Part shown: in pieces, positions 1 through 7,002 of the stretch
Layout: each line of letters opens with the position of its first letter
Numbering within the stretch: position 1 is the stretch's first letter
Source: Deltaproteobacteria bacterium
Lineage (GTDB): Bacteria > Desulfobacterota > Desulfobacteria > Desulfobacterales > C00003060
Length of the DNA stretch: 7,002 nt
NCBI GenBank assembly: GCA_003647435.1
Contig: QMMV01000108.1
Coordinates: forward strand, 1-7,002
Direction: 5' to 3'
Position numbers and translations under genes: made by a program
Notes under the pieces: generated by a model
Databases searched by the model: none
Seen by the model: the letters and a program-made list of their open reading frames with translations, nothing else
Told to the model about the DNA's origin: nothing

Positions 1-2125
1 CCCGCGCACCAAAGATAACATCGCCCGCCTCCTTCTTGAAAATGTGGATGATGACCTGCCCTCTGTACTCTCCCGCATTGAGCCTGAGCTGGAACGTCTC
101 ATCTCTGCCAAGATGGTAGCCAGGATAGGCGAGGAATATGAATTCCTGACAGGTGAGAAGCGGACATTTGAGGAGGAAGTAGGAACTGTTGAGGTTCAGT
201 ATAAACACCAAGACCGCGAAATTGGTCTCAAGCAACATTTTATCCACGAGGCTGGTAAGTCACACTGGCGTAACTGGCTGGGATTTGATTCAGTTCATTA
301 CAAAGGGATCGACTTTCAGTTCCTGCTTCAGATCGACGGGACTCTGGTACCGGGCCGAACTGGCGACATAAAGATAGTGCTGTTTACTCCCCTTGCAGCT
401 CTCGGGACTGTGGACTTGGTAGAGCTTGAGAATCGCAGCCTGCGATTTGATGAGCAGAACACAGTTTTTTTTCTTTCAGGGCGGGTTGCTGGCTTTGATC
501 GCGACCTGACTCGCTACCTGGCCATGAAGGAGGTTGTCGAGAACTGGAAGGGAGATCCTTACAAATCAGAAGAAGCACGCAAACTGGCCCAGGATCGTGA
601 GACAAACGATCTCCCCAAGTTGTATCGTAAAGTTGTTGACGGTTTGAAGGCAGGTATTCGATCAGGTCACGTAATCTTTCAAGGTTCAAGCAGATCACTT
701 GTTTTAAAGGCAGGACAAACACCCAGTGAAAGCCTACGGGCAGAGTTGGCCACTTACTGGCCTGTGCTTTACCCGAAATTTGACAAGGTCCCTGTTCGTA
801 TCGCCAACGAACAAAAGGCCATAATGGAGGTTCTGTCTGGATTATCTGCTCCCACCGGTGATGTCAATGCCCTGAAACTCTATGATAATGCCGGCAAAAT
901 CGATCTAAATGCGCCCCTTTTAGACGCTATACGAATCTTCCTAACCACAGAACAGAATGCCGGCCGCCGGGTACTGGGTGATCACCTCATTCGTCACTTC
1001 TCTTCACCGCCATACGGCTGGGACGGAAATGCCCTGCGAGTGGGGGTAGCAGCCTTGGTCCGCGCAGCGGCTGTAAAAGTTCTCATAGGCAAAAAGCCTT
1101 ATACCAATCCCAAAGACAAGGAGCTTGTTGATGCTCTCCGTGTCAGTCGTAACTTCAACAGGGTAGAGCTGATATTGGAAGAAATTGATCTCGATCCGGA
1201 TGTCCTAACGGAAACTCGAAACTTTATTATCAAGATAGCCAAAACTCGCAACATTGACGAAACACCGGCAGCCGTCAGTGAGGCGGCAGGGAATCTGGCA
1301 GATCGCATTTTAGCACAGGCAGATGCCTTGCACCTTTGGGTGGAAGGATCTGGCATGCCCCTGCCTTCTGATTTTACCGAAGGTGTGGAAGCGTGGCGCC
1401 GGGTACAGAGCCTTACAAATCCAGTTCACCGGGTAAAAGAGGTACACGCTGCCCGGGATCGTTTAACATGGGGCTACCAGGCTATAGAGGCCCATGCAAG
1501 ATTTCAGGTAGAGAACGGTACACTTTTTACAGAAATGGGCAACCTATACGGCCAGCTTGAAGGAGTGGAGCACCACATAAGTCCAGACAGCCCTATCAGG
1601 CATTTCCTGGACGAATATCGCTCGGCAAAGGCCTCGGCATCATTTATTGACAAGGAAGTTTGGAAACGTTTGCAAAGCCTCAAATCCCAGGCTGTTCTTG
1701 AAATTACCCCCCTGCTTGACGCCTGGCGGGGAGAAGCCAGATCAATATTGCAGGAGGCTCTGAACCGCTTGGCGGATGATCTTGATTCAAACGAATTGGA
1801 TCCTTCCCTAAAACCTGAATTAGCAGCCTCACTGGAGAGCTTTCAAAATCAACTGGACACGATTTCATTGCCTGTTCATGTTGCGGCCCTGCCTGAACGG
1901 GCTCGATCTCTTGTTCGAGACCTTGGCCAACGGATTGCTGAGGAAATTGCAAAAAAGGATTCTAGGCCGAGGCCAAAGCAGAAAGAGGTTCGCTCTATCC
2001 GTTTTAGCGATGTTTCAACGGTTACACGCGTAACTTCACGGGCAGATTGGGAATCTCTTCGAGTAAAACTGGAACAAAAGATCTTAAAACTCCTCGATGA
2101 AGGTTATGAAGTGGAGTTACGTTAA
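1..2125 (+). CDS. brxC: BREX system P-loop ATPase BrxC, C-terminal part (5' end outside window)
   Basis: Seen: the frame is open from the left edge (first whole codon at base 2), giving ~707 residues to the TAA at 2123-2125. The GTG at 44 has no ribosome binding site, and coding-like sequence (PRTKDNIARLLLEN) runs into it, so it is internal. Family-like stretches are GEEYEFLTGEKRTFEEEV near the left edge, a HFSSPPYGWDG block at about 995-1027, a VSRNFNRVELILEE block near 1140-1185, helix-rich, charged sequence from about 1440 to 1980, and a conserved-looking tail (VRSIRFSD...DEGYEVELR) ending at 2122. Known: BrxC is about 1200 residues with an N-terminal AAA-type P-loop domain; in E. coli type 1 BREX it is needed for methylation with BrxB, PglX and PglZ. 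The Walker motifs should lie upstream and cannot be checked here. Inferred: cytoplasmic, ATP-dependent partner of the PglX encoded next door. The call comes from recalled family resemblance plus the pglX neighbour; a BrxC-like subfamily outside type 1 is possible. Confidence 0.85.
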   Translation, partial: PRTKDNIARLLLENVDDDLPSVLSRIEPELERLISAKMVARIGEEYEFLTGEKRTFEEEVGTVEVQYKHQDREIGLKQHFIHEAGKSHWRNWLGFDSVHYKGIDFQFLLQIDGTLVPGRTGDIKIVLFTPLAALGTVDLVELENRSLRFDEQNTVFFLSGRVAGFDRDLTRYLAMKEVVENWKGDPYKSEEARKLAQDRETNDLPKLYRKVVDGLKAGIRSGHVIFQGSSRSLVLKAGQTPSESLRAELATYWPVLYPKFDKVPVRIANEQKAIMEVLSGLSAPTGDVNALKLYDNAGKIDLNAPLLDAIRIFLTTEQNAGRRVLGDHLIRHFSSPPYGWDGNALRVGVAALVRAAAVKVLIGKKPYTNPKDKELVDALRVSRNFNRVELILEEIDLDPDVLTETRNFIIKIAKTRNIDETPAAVSEAAGNLADRILAQADALHLWVEGSGMPLPSDFTEGVEAWRRVQSLTNPVHRVKEVHAARDRLTWGYQAIEAHARFQVENGTLFTEMGNLYGQLEGVEHHISPDSPIRHFLDEYRSAKASASFIDKEVWKRLQSLKSQAVLEITPLLDAWRGEARSILQEALNRLADDLDSNELDPSLKPELAASLESFQNQLDTISLPVHVAALPERARSLVRDLGQRIAEEIAKKDSRPRPKQKEVRSIRFSDVSTVTRVTSRADWESLRVKLEQKILKLLDEGYEVELR
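2113..2116 (+). promoter_or_regulatory. Ribosome binding site for pglX, inside the end of brxC
   Basis: GGAG lies eight bases before the ATG at 2125, within the last codons of brxC. The brxC stop and the pglX start share one A (TAATG at 2123-2127). This arrangement supports the chosen pglX start and suggests that ribosomes finishing brxC re-initiate on pglX, which would keep the two products in a fixed ratio. Confidence 0.7.
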
Positions 2126-5100
2126 TGGATCCAGCGCACAAGAAAATTCTTAAGGCTGTTAGTCTGGAGCTTCGCCATCTGCTGCAAGGATACTATGACA
2201 GAAACGGCCGATGGCATCCCGGCGACCTGGAACTGCGACTTGCTGCCATTGGCGTAAGGCGGGATAGGGAGCCGGTACCAAAAGATGAGTTACCACATCT
2301 ATCTGAGGTTGACTGTGAGGCCCGCCGTGTCGTTGATGCTTATTTGAAGCTTCGCAAGGAGGCAGGGATTAACCTGGCCGATGCCGTGGACGAGTTTGTT
2401 CGAGAAACCGCATACACCTGGGCGAATCGCCTTTTGGCCCTGCGCTGCATGGAAGCGCGTGAATTGATCGATGAGATCATTTTACAGAAAGGCATTTACG
2501 GTGGTAGGTCCCTTGAGCACCACCGTCTGGCGCAACGGGAGCCAGAGCTGTGCACCGGAGATGATGACGGGCTTTTTGAAGCGCTAAACAGGGTATTCAG
2601 CAGGGAGGCTGAACATCTGCCTTTGCTCTTTGATCCCAGGGCCCCGGGAGTCGCCCTCAGGCCATCGGCTGCGGCATTGAAGCGCTGCATCGCCTTGCTT
2701 TCAGGCATAGAGGCCGTAAACGGACACGAACGAGCAACGAGCGAAGTATTCCACGCCCCTGATACCCTGGGCTGGGCCTATCAGTACTGGAACTCCGAGG
2801 AGAAGGACCGGGTCTTTGAAAAGGTTCGCACAAAAAAGGGAGCCAAAATTGAAGGCGCAGACATTATCCCTGCTACTCAGCTCTATACTGAACCTTACAT
2901 GGTGAAATTTCTGGTCCAAAATTCTTTGGGGGCCATGTGGATGGGTATGCATCCTGAATCGAAACTCTATGAAAAGTGGGAATACTATGTTCGAGATGCA
3001 GACCGTGCCCCAGTTAGTAAGAAGCCTGTCAAAGAAATAACCTTCCTCGATCCAGCGTGCGGCTCAGGCCATTTTCTGCTTGAAGCCTTTGACCTCCTCT
3101 ATGACATGTATGAGGAAGAAGGAAAGGTCACTAAATCTCACGAGATTTGCCGGTCTATCCTTGAAAACAATCTCTTTGGCATCGACATCGACGAACGGGC
3201 TGTTCAGATTGCTGAGGTGTCCCTATGGATGAAGGCGGCTGAAAAGGCCTTCGAATTCAAAGGGGTGCCCAAAAACCTTGTAGCCACAAATATTTGTCTC
3301 CCTAAGGGGAAGGATCATCTCAAAACCTTTCTTCACAAATATCCTGAGGATAAGCCGCTACAACCAGCATTAAAAGTGATATTTGAGTCGCTGGAGCATG
3401 TGGATGAACTTGGCTCTTTGCTCCAGATCGAGGAGCCAGTCGAGAAAGAACTAAGGCATCTCAAAGAAGTCTATGAAGCCCGAATGCAGCCGGGAGTGCA
3501 GGAAAATTTCCTTAGACCAACTATGGTTCAGAGCAGACTGCCACTCAGTGTGGAGTCCTATGAGGGGTGGAAGGAGCGCACATTAGCTCGTCTACGAGAT
3601 CACTTTGCAGAAGAAGGTAAGGCAGCCGATCTAGGATTGGCATTTTTCGGTCAGTCAGCTCGTAAGGGAATTTCATTTTTTGAGCTACTATCGAGACGGT
3701 ATGATATCGTGGCTGCCAATCCTCCGTATATGGGCTCCAAGAACATGGGGCCGACGTTGAAAAAATATGTCGAAGGTCAATACAAACCGGGCAAGAGAGA
3801 TCTGTACGCTGCCTTTATCCTGCGCAACCTCAGGCTTGCTGATGATGGCGGACGAGTGGCAATGGTCACCCAGCAATCGTGGATGTTTCTACGCTCGTTT
3901 GCAGAACTGCGGCAGATTGATGAGGATAAGCTCTGCAAGCTCGGTACCCATGCCTTCAAAGGGTTGTTACGCGATACGACGATTGAGACATTGGCGCACC
4001 TTGGTCCGGGGGCATTTGCCGAGATAAGCGGCGAAGTGGTGAACTGTGTCCTCTTTATCTTTGCGAAATTGGAACCCAATCGAGATCACCGGTTAACAGC
4101 CTTCAGGTTGATCGGAGCAAACAGCTCGGAAGAAAAAAACGCCCTTTTACAAGAGGCACTTCAGGGAAATGGCAGTTCCGTTGTGTTTATGCCCCTACAG
4201 CGACTGTTCCTTAAGATCCCGCGAGGCCCGCTGTGTTATTGGGTACCAAGCCAAATCTTAAGTATGTTGGTCAATATGAGAAAATATTCGGATATCGGAG
4301 TAGTGCCAAAGGGATTGACTACAGGTGACAATAATCGATTCTTGAGGTATTTTTGGGAAACCTCACGAACTGGAGAACGATGGTTTCCGTACGTCAAAGC
4401 AGGTACACCTGCAAAATGGTGGGGGCTTAATTACTATTGTGTGGACTGGGAAGATAGCGGTATTCGAATCAAGAGTTTTTTTTCAGCAGATGGTAAATTG
4501 CGATCCCGACCCCAGAATGTTAAATACTACTTTAGACAAGGTCATACATATTCCGAAATGGCCGGAGGCGCTATGGGATGTAGGGTTCTACCAAGAGACA
4601 CCATATTTGATGCCCGAAGCCCAGGGCTTTTTGTTCAAAAAGATTCGCCTGAGATAACAATCTGTCTCCTGAATTCAAGAGTTAGCAGCTATGTTTTAAG
4701 GACCATTAGTCCAACTCTTCTTTTTGATCAAGCATATATTCCCAATGTACCTTCCCCGGCTGTCCGAAGTCAACTGATACGCAGGAAGTTCATTGAGCTC
4801 TACAGTTTGTTGACATCTCTAAAATCTCGCATCTGTACATTAGACATGAAAGAGAGGGACTTCTTCCCTGGCTGTGGTTCTGGTTCGCATACCGATTTGC
4901 GCAACCACCAAACATTTGCTGTTACTACATTCCTTCATACGCTAGAAGCGATGGCTGAACAGTTGGCCTTTAATGCGTTCGCAATCAATGAAGAGACTGC
5001 CGCAGCTATCCTAAGCGAAATTGATCCACCCGCCGGCTGGTACCCGCTCATATTTGGCTATGATGAGGTGGCCGGACTGGAGATTAGCGGTTTAGGGTTG

Positions 5101-6924
5101 GAAGCAAAAGTTGAGCGACAAATTAAAGAGCTTCTACCCGAAGCTACTGAGTTTGTTGACCGGCATTCCCTCAGTGAGCAGGAGCTATCCGACATCAAAG
5201 CCCGCTTGCGTTTCCTGTACGAAGCCGGACCTGGGGCCAAGGAGAACCTTGAAGAGAACGACTGGAACCCCGTTGCTGATAATAAGGAAGAGGCGGCTGT
5301 CGGCGCTTACATCCCTATCCCACCTGAAACATTCCTGGAGGAGCTTTCCCAAGAAGTCCAGGTTCACCCCATCTCAGTTTATTGGCTTCTCAAGGAAGGT
5401 ATTGAAAAGGAGGGGTGGCGTTGCTTACCCGAGGAGCGGCGGATCCTTGCTGATCGCCTTACAGTTATTATTCTCCGGTTGCTTGGTCACCGCTGGCCGA
5501 AACAGATTGAAGCCGGTGAGCGGGTACCAGATTGGGCAGACCAAGACGGAATTATACCCCTCACCGAAGGGGTGGGCGAACCGACATTGAATGATCGAGT
5601 GCATCTGCGCATCGCGGAAGAATTTAATACCGACGTTGCTGCTTTCGAACGTGAATTCGAAGAGGTGATGGGCAAGACCCTGAAATCATGGCTCGATATC
5701 GAATTCTTCAAGCACCACATCAAGCAGTTCAAGAAACGGCCTATTGCCTGGCAGCTACAAAGTGGTCGCTTCACGACGAAGCTCACGCCGGCTTTCGCCT
5801 GCTTTGTCTATTACCACAAGCTTGATCCTGATACTTTGCCTAAAATCCGTTCTCAGTACACAGGTCCTTTACGTCAAAGACTGGAAACCGAGCTGCGGGG
5901 AATTAAGGGAATACCAGCCGATTCTCGCAGCGCCCGGCAGGATAAGCGCCGCGTCGAGCTGGAACGGTTGATTGAAGAGCTCCAGAACTTTGATACAAAA
6001 TTAAAAGAGGTGACCGAACATGGGTTCGGGCCTAATCATGTTATTCCCCAGCTCCGTCAATATGCCATTGATGACGCTATGCTTTGCCTCAAGGCGCGAT
6101 GGTTAAAAAGGCTTAGCAGGGTTATTCAAAAAGGACCGCTTATGGAGTGGAAAACCTTGGCTGAAAAGACGGATCTGCATCAGGATCTGCCCAATTGGAT
6201 TGCCGAGCCGATTGAGAACCTTGATCATTTGTGTTCAAGAGTCGGTCCCGCCGCGCCAAAAGCAAAAGACCTCAAAACTGATCCGGTCTCGAAAGATTTA
6301 GCAGCTATTATCTGTCCTCATGCAGATGAAATGATAATAAATTCCTTGAGATTGGCGTGCGAAAGCTGGTGGAAAAAGCTTGATGAGGCTGTTTTCTCTC
6401 CCTTGCGAAGTCGGATAAGGGAATTGCAAGAAAAGATCAAAAGCCTGAAGGAAGATATTGCTGAGATCGGTCCAAAATCTCCTGACTTACTTTTTAAGTT
6501 GGAAATACAGATTGCGGAGCTGAAGGGAAATACTAAGGCCTTAAGAAAAGAGCTCTATGATAAAACTCAAGTAGCAAAAAAAATCCGGGAAAAAATCGAG
6601 GGTTGGACTTGCCATGATGCTTCAACCTGGGAACCCTGGCTTTCTGCACAGCCTATGTATGATTTAATCTCCAGTCTCGACGGTCAACGCAAGCCCCCTG
6701 AGTCTGTCCAGGATTTCATAAGACAGGAGAGCTACTATGCTCCTGACATCAATGATGGAGTTCGGGTGAACATCGCGCCGATTCAGAAGGCAGGTCTCTT
6801 GGCCGCCGACGTACTCGCAAAGAAAGACGTGGACAAGGCCATTGCAGATCGTGCCGAATGGCGCGCCGATGAGCGTCGCTGGTGTCGGGAGGGAAAGCTG
6901 CCGCAACCGGGGTGGGGGCAATAA
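2125..6924 (+). CDS. pglX: BREX adenine-specific DNA methyltransferase PglX, long form (1599 aa)
   Basis: Seen, in order: an N-terminal helical domain with ETAYTWANRLLALRCME (94-110) and RSLEHH (128-133); TQLYTEPYMVKFLV (251-264), which leads into the methyltransferase fold; motif I DPACGSGHF (309-317), the S-adenosylmethionine loop; GIDIDERAVQIA (352-363), the acidic motif II region; and catalytic motif IV NPPY (532-535). A target-recognition-like region follows with GLTTGDNNRF (730-739), RQGHTYSEM (804-812) and DARSPG (829-834). Later come HPISVYWLL (1081-1089), FFKHH...FKKRPIAWQL (1194-1211) and YYHKL (1229-1233), blocks that recur in PglX and Eco57I-like enzymes. Charged, probably coiled-coil stretches lie at about 1250-1298 and 1428-1492, and the tail YAPDINDGVRVNIAP (1538-1552) is typical. 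Known: NPPY-type enzymes methylate adenine N6, and PglX marks host DNA in BREX. It is some 400 residues longer than the E. coli type 1 protein (~1200). No frameshift is seen and both catalytic motifs are intact. Alternative: a type IIG-like Eco57I-family enzyme, made less likely by the brxC neighbour. Confidence 0.9.
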   Translation: MDPAHKKILKAVSLELRHLLQGYYDRNGRWHPGDLELRLAAIGVRRDREPVPKDELPHLSEVDCEARRVVDAYLKLRKEAGINLADAVDEFVRETAYTWANRLLALRCMEARELIDEIILQKGIYGGRSLEHHRLAQREPELCTGDDDGLFEALNRVFSREAEHLPLLFDPRAPGVALRPSAAALKRCIALLSGIEAVNGHERATSEVFHAPDTLGWAYQYWNSEEKDRVFEKVRTKKGAKIEGADIIPATQLYTEPYMVKFLVQNSLGAMWMGMHPESKLYEKWEYYVRDADRAPVSKKPVKEITFLDPACGSGHFLLEAFDLLYDMYEEEGKVTKSHEICRSILENNLFGIDIDERAVQIAEVSLWMKAAEKAFEFKGVPKNLVATNICLPKGKDHLKTFLHKYPEDKPLQPALKVIFESLEHVDELGSLLQIEEPVEKELRHLKEVYEARMQPGVQENFLRPTMVQSRLPLSVESYEGWKERTLARLRDHFAEEGKAADLGLAFFGQSARKGISFFELLSRRYDIVAANPPYMGSKNMGPTLKKYVEGQYKPGKRDLYAAFILRNLRLADDGGRVAMVTQQSWMFLRSFAELRQIDEDKLCKLGTHAFKGLLRDTTIETLAHLGPGAFAEISGEVVNCVLFIFAKLEPNRDHRLTAFRLIGANSSEEKNALLQEALQGNGSSVVFMPLQRLFLKIPRGPLCYWVPSQILSMLVNMRKYSDIGVVPKGLTTGDNNRFLRYFWETSRTGERWFPYVKAGTPAKWWGLNYYCVDWEDSGIRIKSFFSADGKLRSRPQNVKYYFRQGHTYSEMAGGAMGCRVLPRDTIFDARSPGLFVQKDSPEITICLLNSRVSSYVLRTISPTLLFDQAYIPNVPSPAVRSQLIRRKFIELYSLLTSLKSRICTLDMKERDFFPGCGSGSHTDLRNHQTFAVTTFLHTLEAMAEQLAFNAFAINEETAAAILSEIDPPAGWYPLIFGYDEVAGLEISGLGLEAKVERQIKELLPEATEFVDRHSLSEQELSDIKARLRFLYEAGPGAKENLEENDWNPVADNKEEAAVGAYIPIPPETFLEELSQEVQVHPISVYWLLKEGIEKEGWRCLPEERRILADRLTVIILRLLGHRWPKQIEAGERVPDWADQDGIIPLTEGVGEPTLNDRVHLRIAEEFNTDVAAFEREFEEVMGKTLKSWLDIEFFKHHIKQFKKRPIAWQLQSGRFTTKLTPAFACFVYYHKLDPDTLPKIRSQYTGPLRQRLETELRGIKGIPADSRSARQDKRRVELERLIEELQNFDTKLKEVTEHGFGPNHVIPQLRQYAIDDAMLCLKARWLKRLSRVIQKGPLMEWKTLAEKTDLHQDLPNWIAEPIENLDHLCSRVGPAAPKAKDLKTDPVSKDLAAIICPHADEMIINSLRLACESWWKKLDEAVFSPLRSRIRELQEKIKSLKEDIAEIGPKSPDLLFKLEIQIAELKGNTKALRKELYDKTQVAKKIREKIEGWTCHDASTWEPWLSAQPMYDLISSLDGQRKPPESVQDFIRQESYYAPDINDGVRVNIAPIQKAGLLAADVLAKKDVDKAIADRAEWRADERRWCREGKLPQPGWGQ

Positions 6925-6966
6925 CGGTCAAATTGGCATGTGTATAGGAATCACTATTCGGTAAAC

Positions 6967-6972
6967 AGGTGA
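6967..6972 (+). promoter_or_regulatory. Ribosome binding site for the third gene
   Basis: AGGTGA lies six bases before the ATG at 6979, a good Shine-Dalgarno match and spacing. The rest of the 54-base spacer after pglX (6925-6978) shows no convincing terminator or promoter, so the third gene is probably co-transcribed with brxC and pglX. Confidence 0.6.
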
Positions 6973-6978
6973 AAAACA

Positions 6979-7002
6979 ATGAAGATACTTCGTTTGGATA
7001 TC
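6979..7002 (+). CDS. Start of an unidentified gene, possibly a RecF/SbcC/YhaN-like ATPase (3' end outside window)
   Basis: Only eight codons are visible, MKILRLDI. The start is well supported: a TGA at 6970-6972 closes the same frame just upstream, the ATG at 6979 is the first start after it, and AGGTGA sits six bases before. The gene follows pglX by 54 bases on the same strand, so it probably belongs to the same operon. The N-terminus, a beta-strand-like M-K-hydrophobic-hydrophobic-R-L pattern, is common at the start of ATPases of the RecF/SbcC/YhaN kind, where the strand precedes the P-loop. That reading is an inference from very little sequence. pglZ is the commonest neighbour of pglX and cannot be excluded. 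A competing GTG at 6969 in another frame is also open to the edge but lacks a ribosome binding site. Confidence 0.5.

Noticed and set aside
384..722. 112-codon open frame on the - strand inside brxC
   Set aside because: It is antisense to a clearly coding stretch, with no family resemblance and no start signal; treated as a shadow, like the other short antisense frames in the window.
44..2125. GTG at 44 as the true start of a 693-residue gene
   Set aside because: The same frame is open to the left edge with coding-like sequence (PRTKDNIARLLLEN) and there is no ribosome binding site before the GTG; the product would lack the ATPase domain.
5111..5590. 159-codon open frame on the + strand inside pglX
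   Set aside because: It lies fully within the conserved pglX frame, has no ribosome binding site and its product looks like shifted-frame sequence rich in Ser, Arg and Pro.
2125..6924. Stand-alone type IIG restriction-modification enzyme or DISARM methylase instead of PglX
   Set aside because: Eco57I-like motifs are shared by all three, but the directly coupled upstream gene resembles BrxC, and no DISARM helicase or DUF1998 gene is seen.
6948..6959. Small inverted repeat GAAT-CACT-ATTC in the pglX downstream spacer
   Set aside because: A four-pair, AT-rich stem with no following T run is too weak for a terminator.
6933..6960. Possible promoter after pglX (TTGGCA at 6933-6938, TATTCG at 6955-6960, 16-base spacer)
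   Set aside because: The -35 box is good but the -10 box matches only three of six positions; such matches arise by chance and the gene context fits read-through.

Overview
The window is a piece of a bacterial BREX (bacteriophage exclusion) defence locus. It holds, all on the + strand, the 3' part of a brxC-type P-loop ATPase gene, a complete and unusually long pglX-type adenine-specific DNA methyltransferase gene, and the first eight codons of a third gene cut by the right edge. Coding density is almost total. The only intergenic stretch is 54 bases, between pglX and the third gene.

Layout. Bases 1-2125 are the last ~707 codons of brxC; the frame is already open at the left edge and the N-terminal ATPase part lies upstream. 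Bases 2125-6924 are pglX (1599 codons). Its start codon shares one base with the brxC stop (TAATG), so the two are almost certainly one transcript with coupled translation. Bases 6925-6978 are a short spacer with a good ribosome binding site. Bases 6979-7002 begin a protein with N-terminus MKILRLDI. This resembles the start of RecF/SbcC/YhaN-type ATPases more than the pglZ phosphatase expected next to pglX, but eight residues cannot settle it.

How the genes work together. In studied BREX systems PglX methylates one adenine in a non-palindromic host site, and BrxC is one of the proteins that methylation and phage exclusion depend on. The partners expected nearby (pglZ, brxA, brxB and brxL or a type-specific effector) are not in the window, so the BREX type cannot be fixed. 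The brxC-pglX order fits several types.

Organism. The genes look bacterial, with G+C roughly half overall and mixed codon use. Nothing here identifies the taxon; a Desulfobacterota/Deltaproteobacteria-like or similar environmental bacterium is only a guess. The core system is known. The points worth a second look are the oversized pglX with its C-terminal coiled coil, the AT-richer target-recognition stretch inside pglX, and the identity of the third gene.
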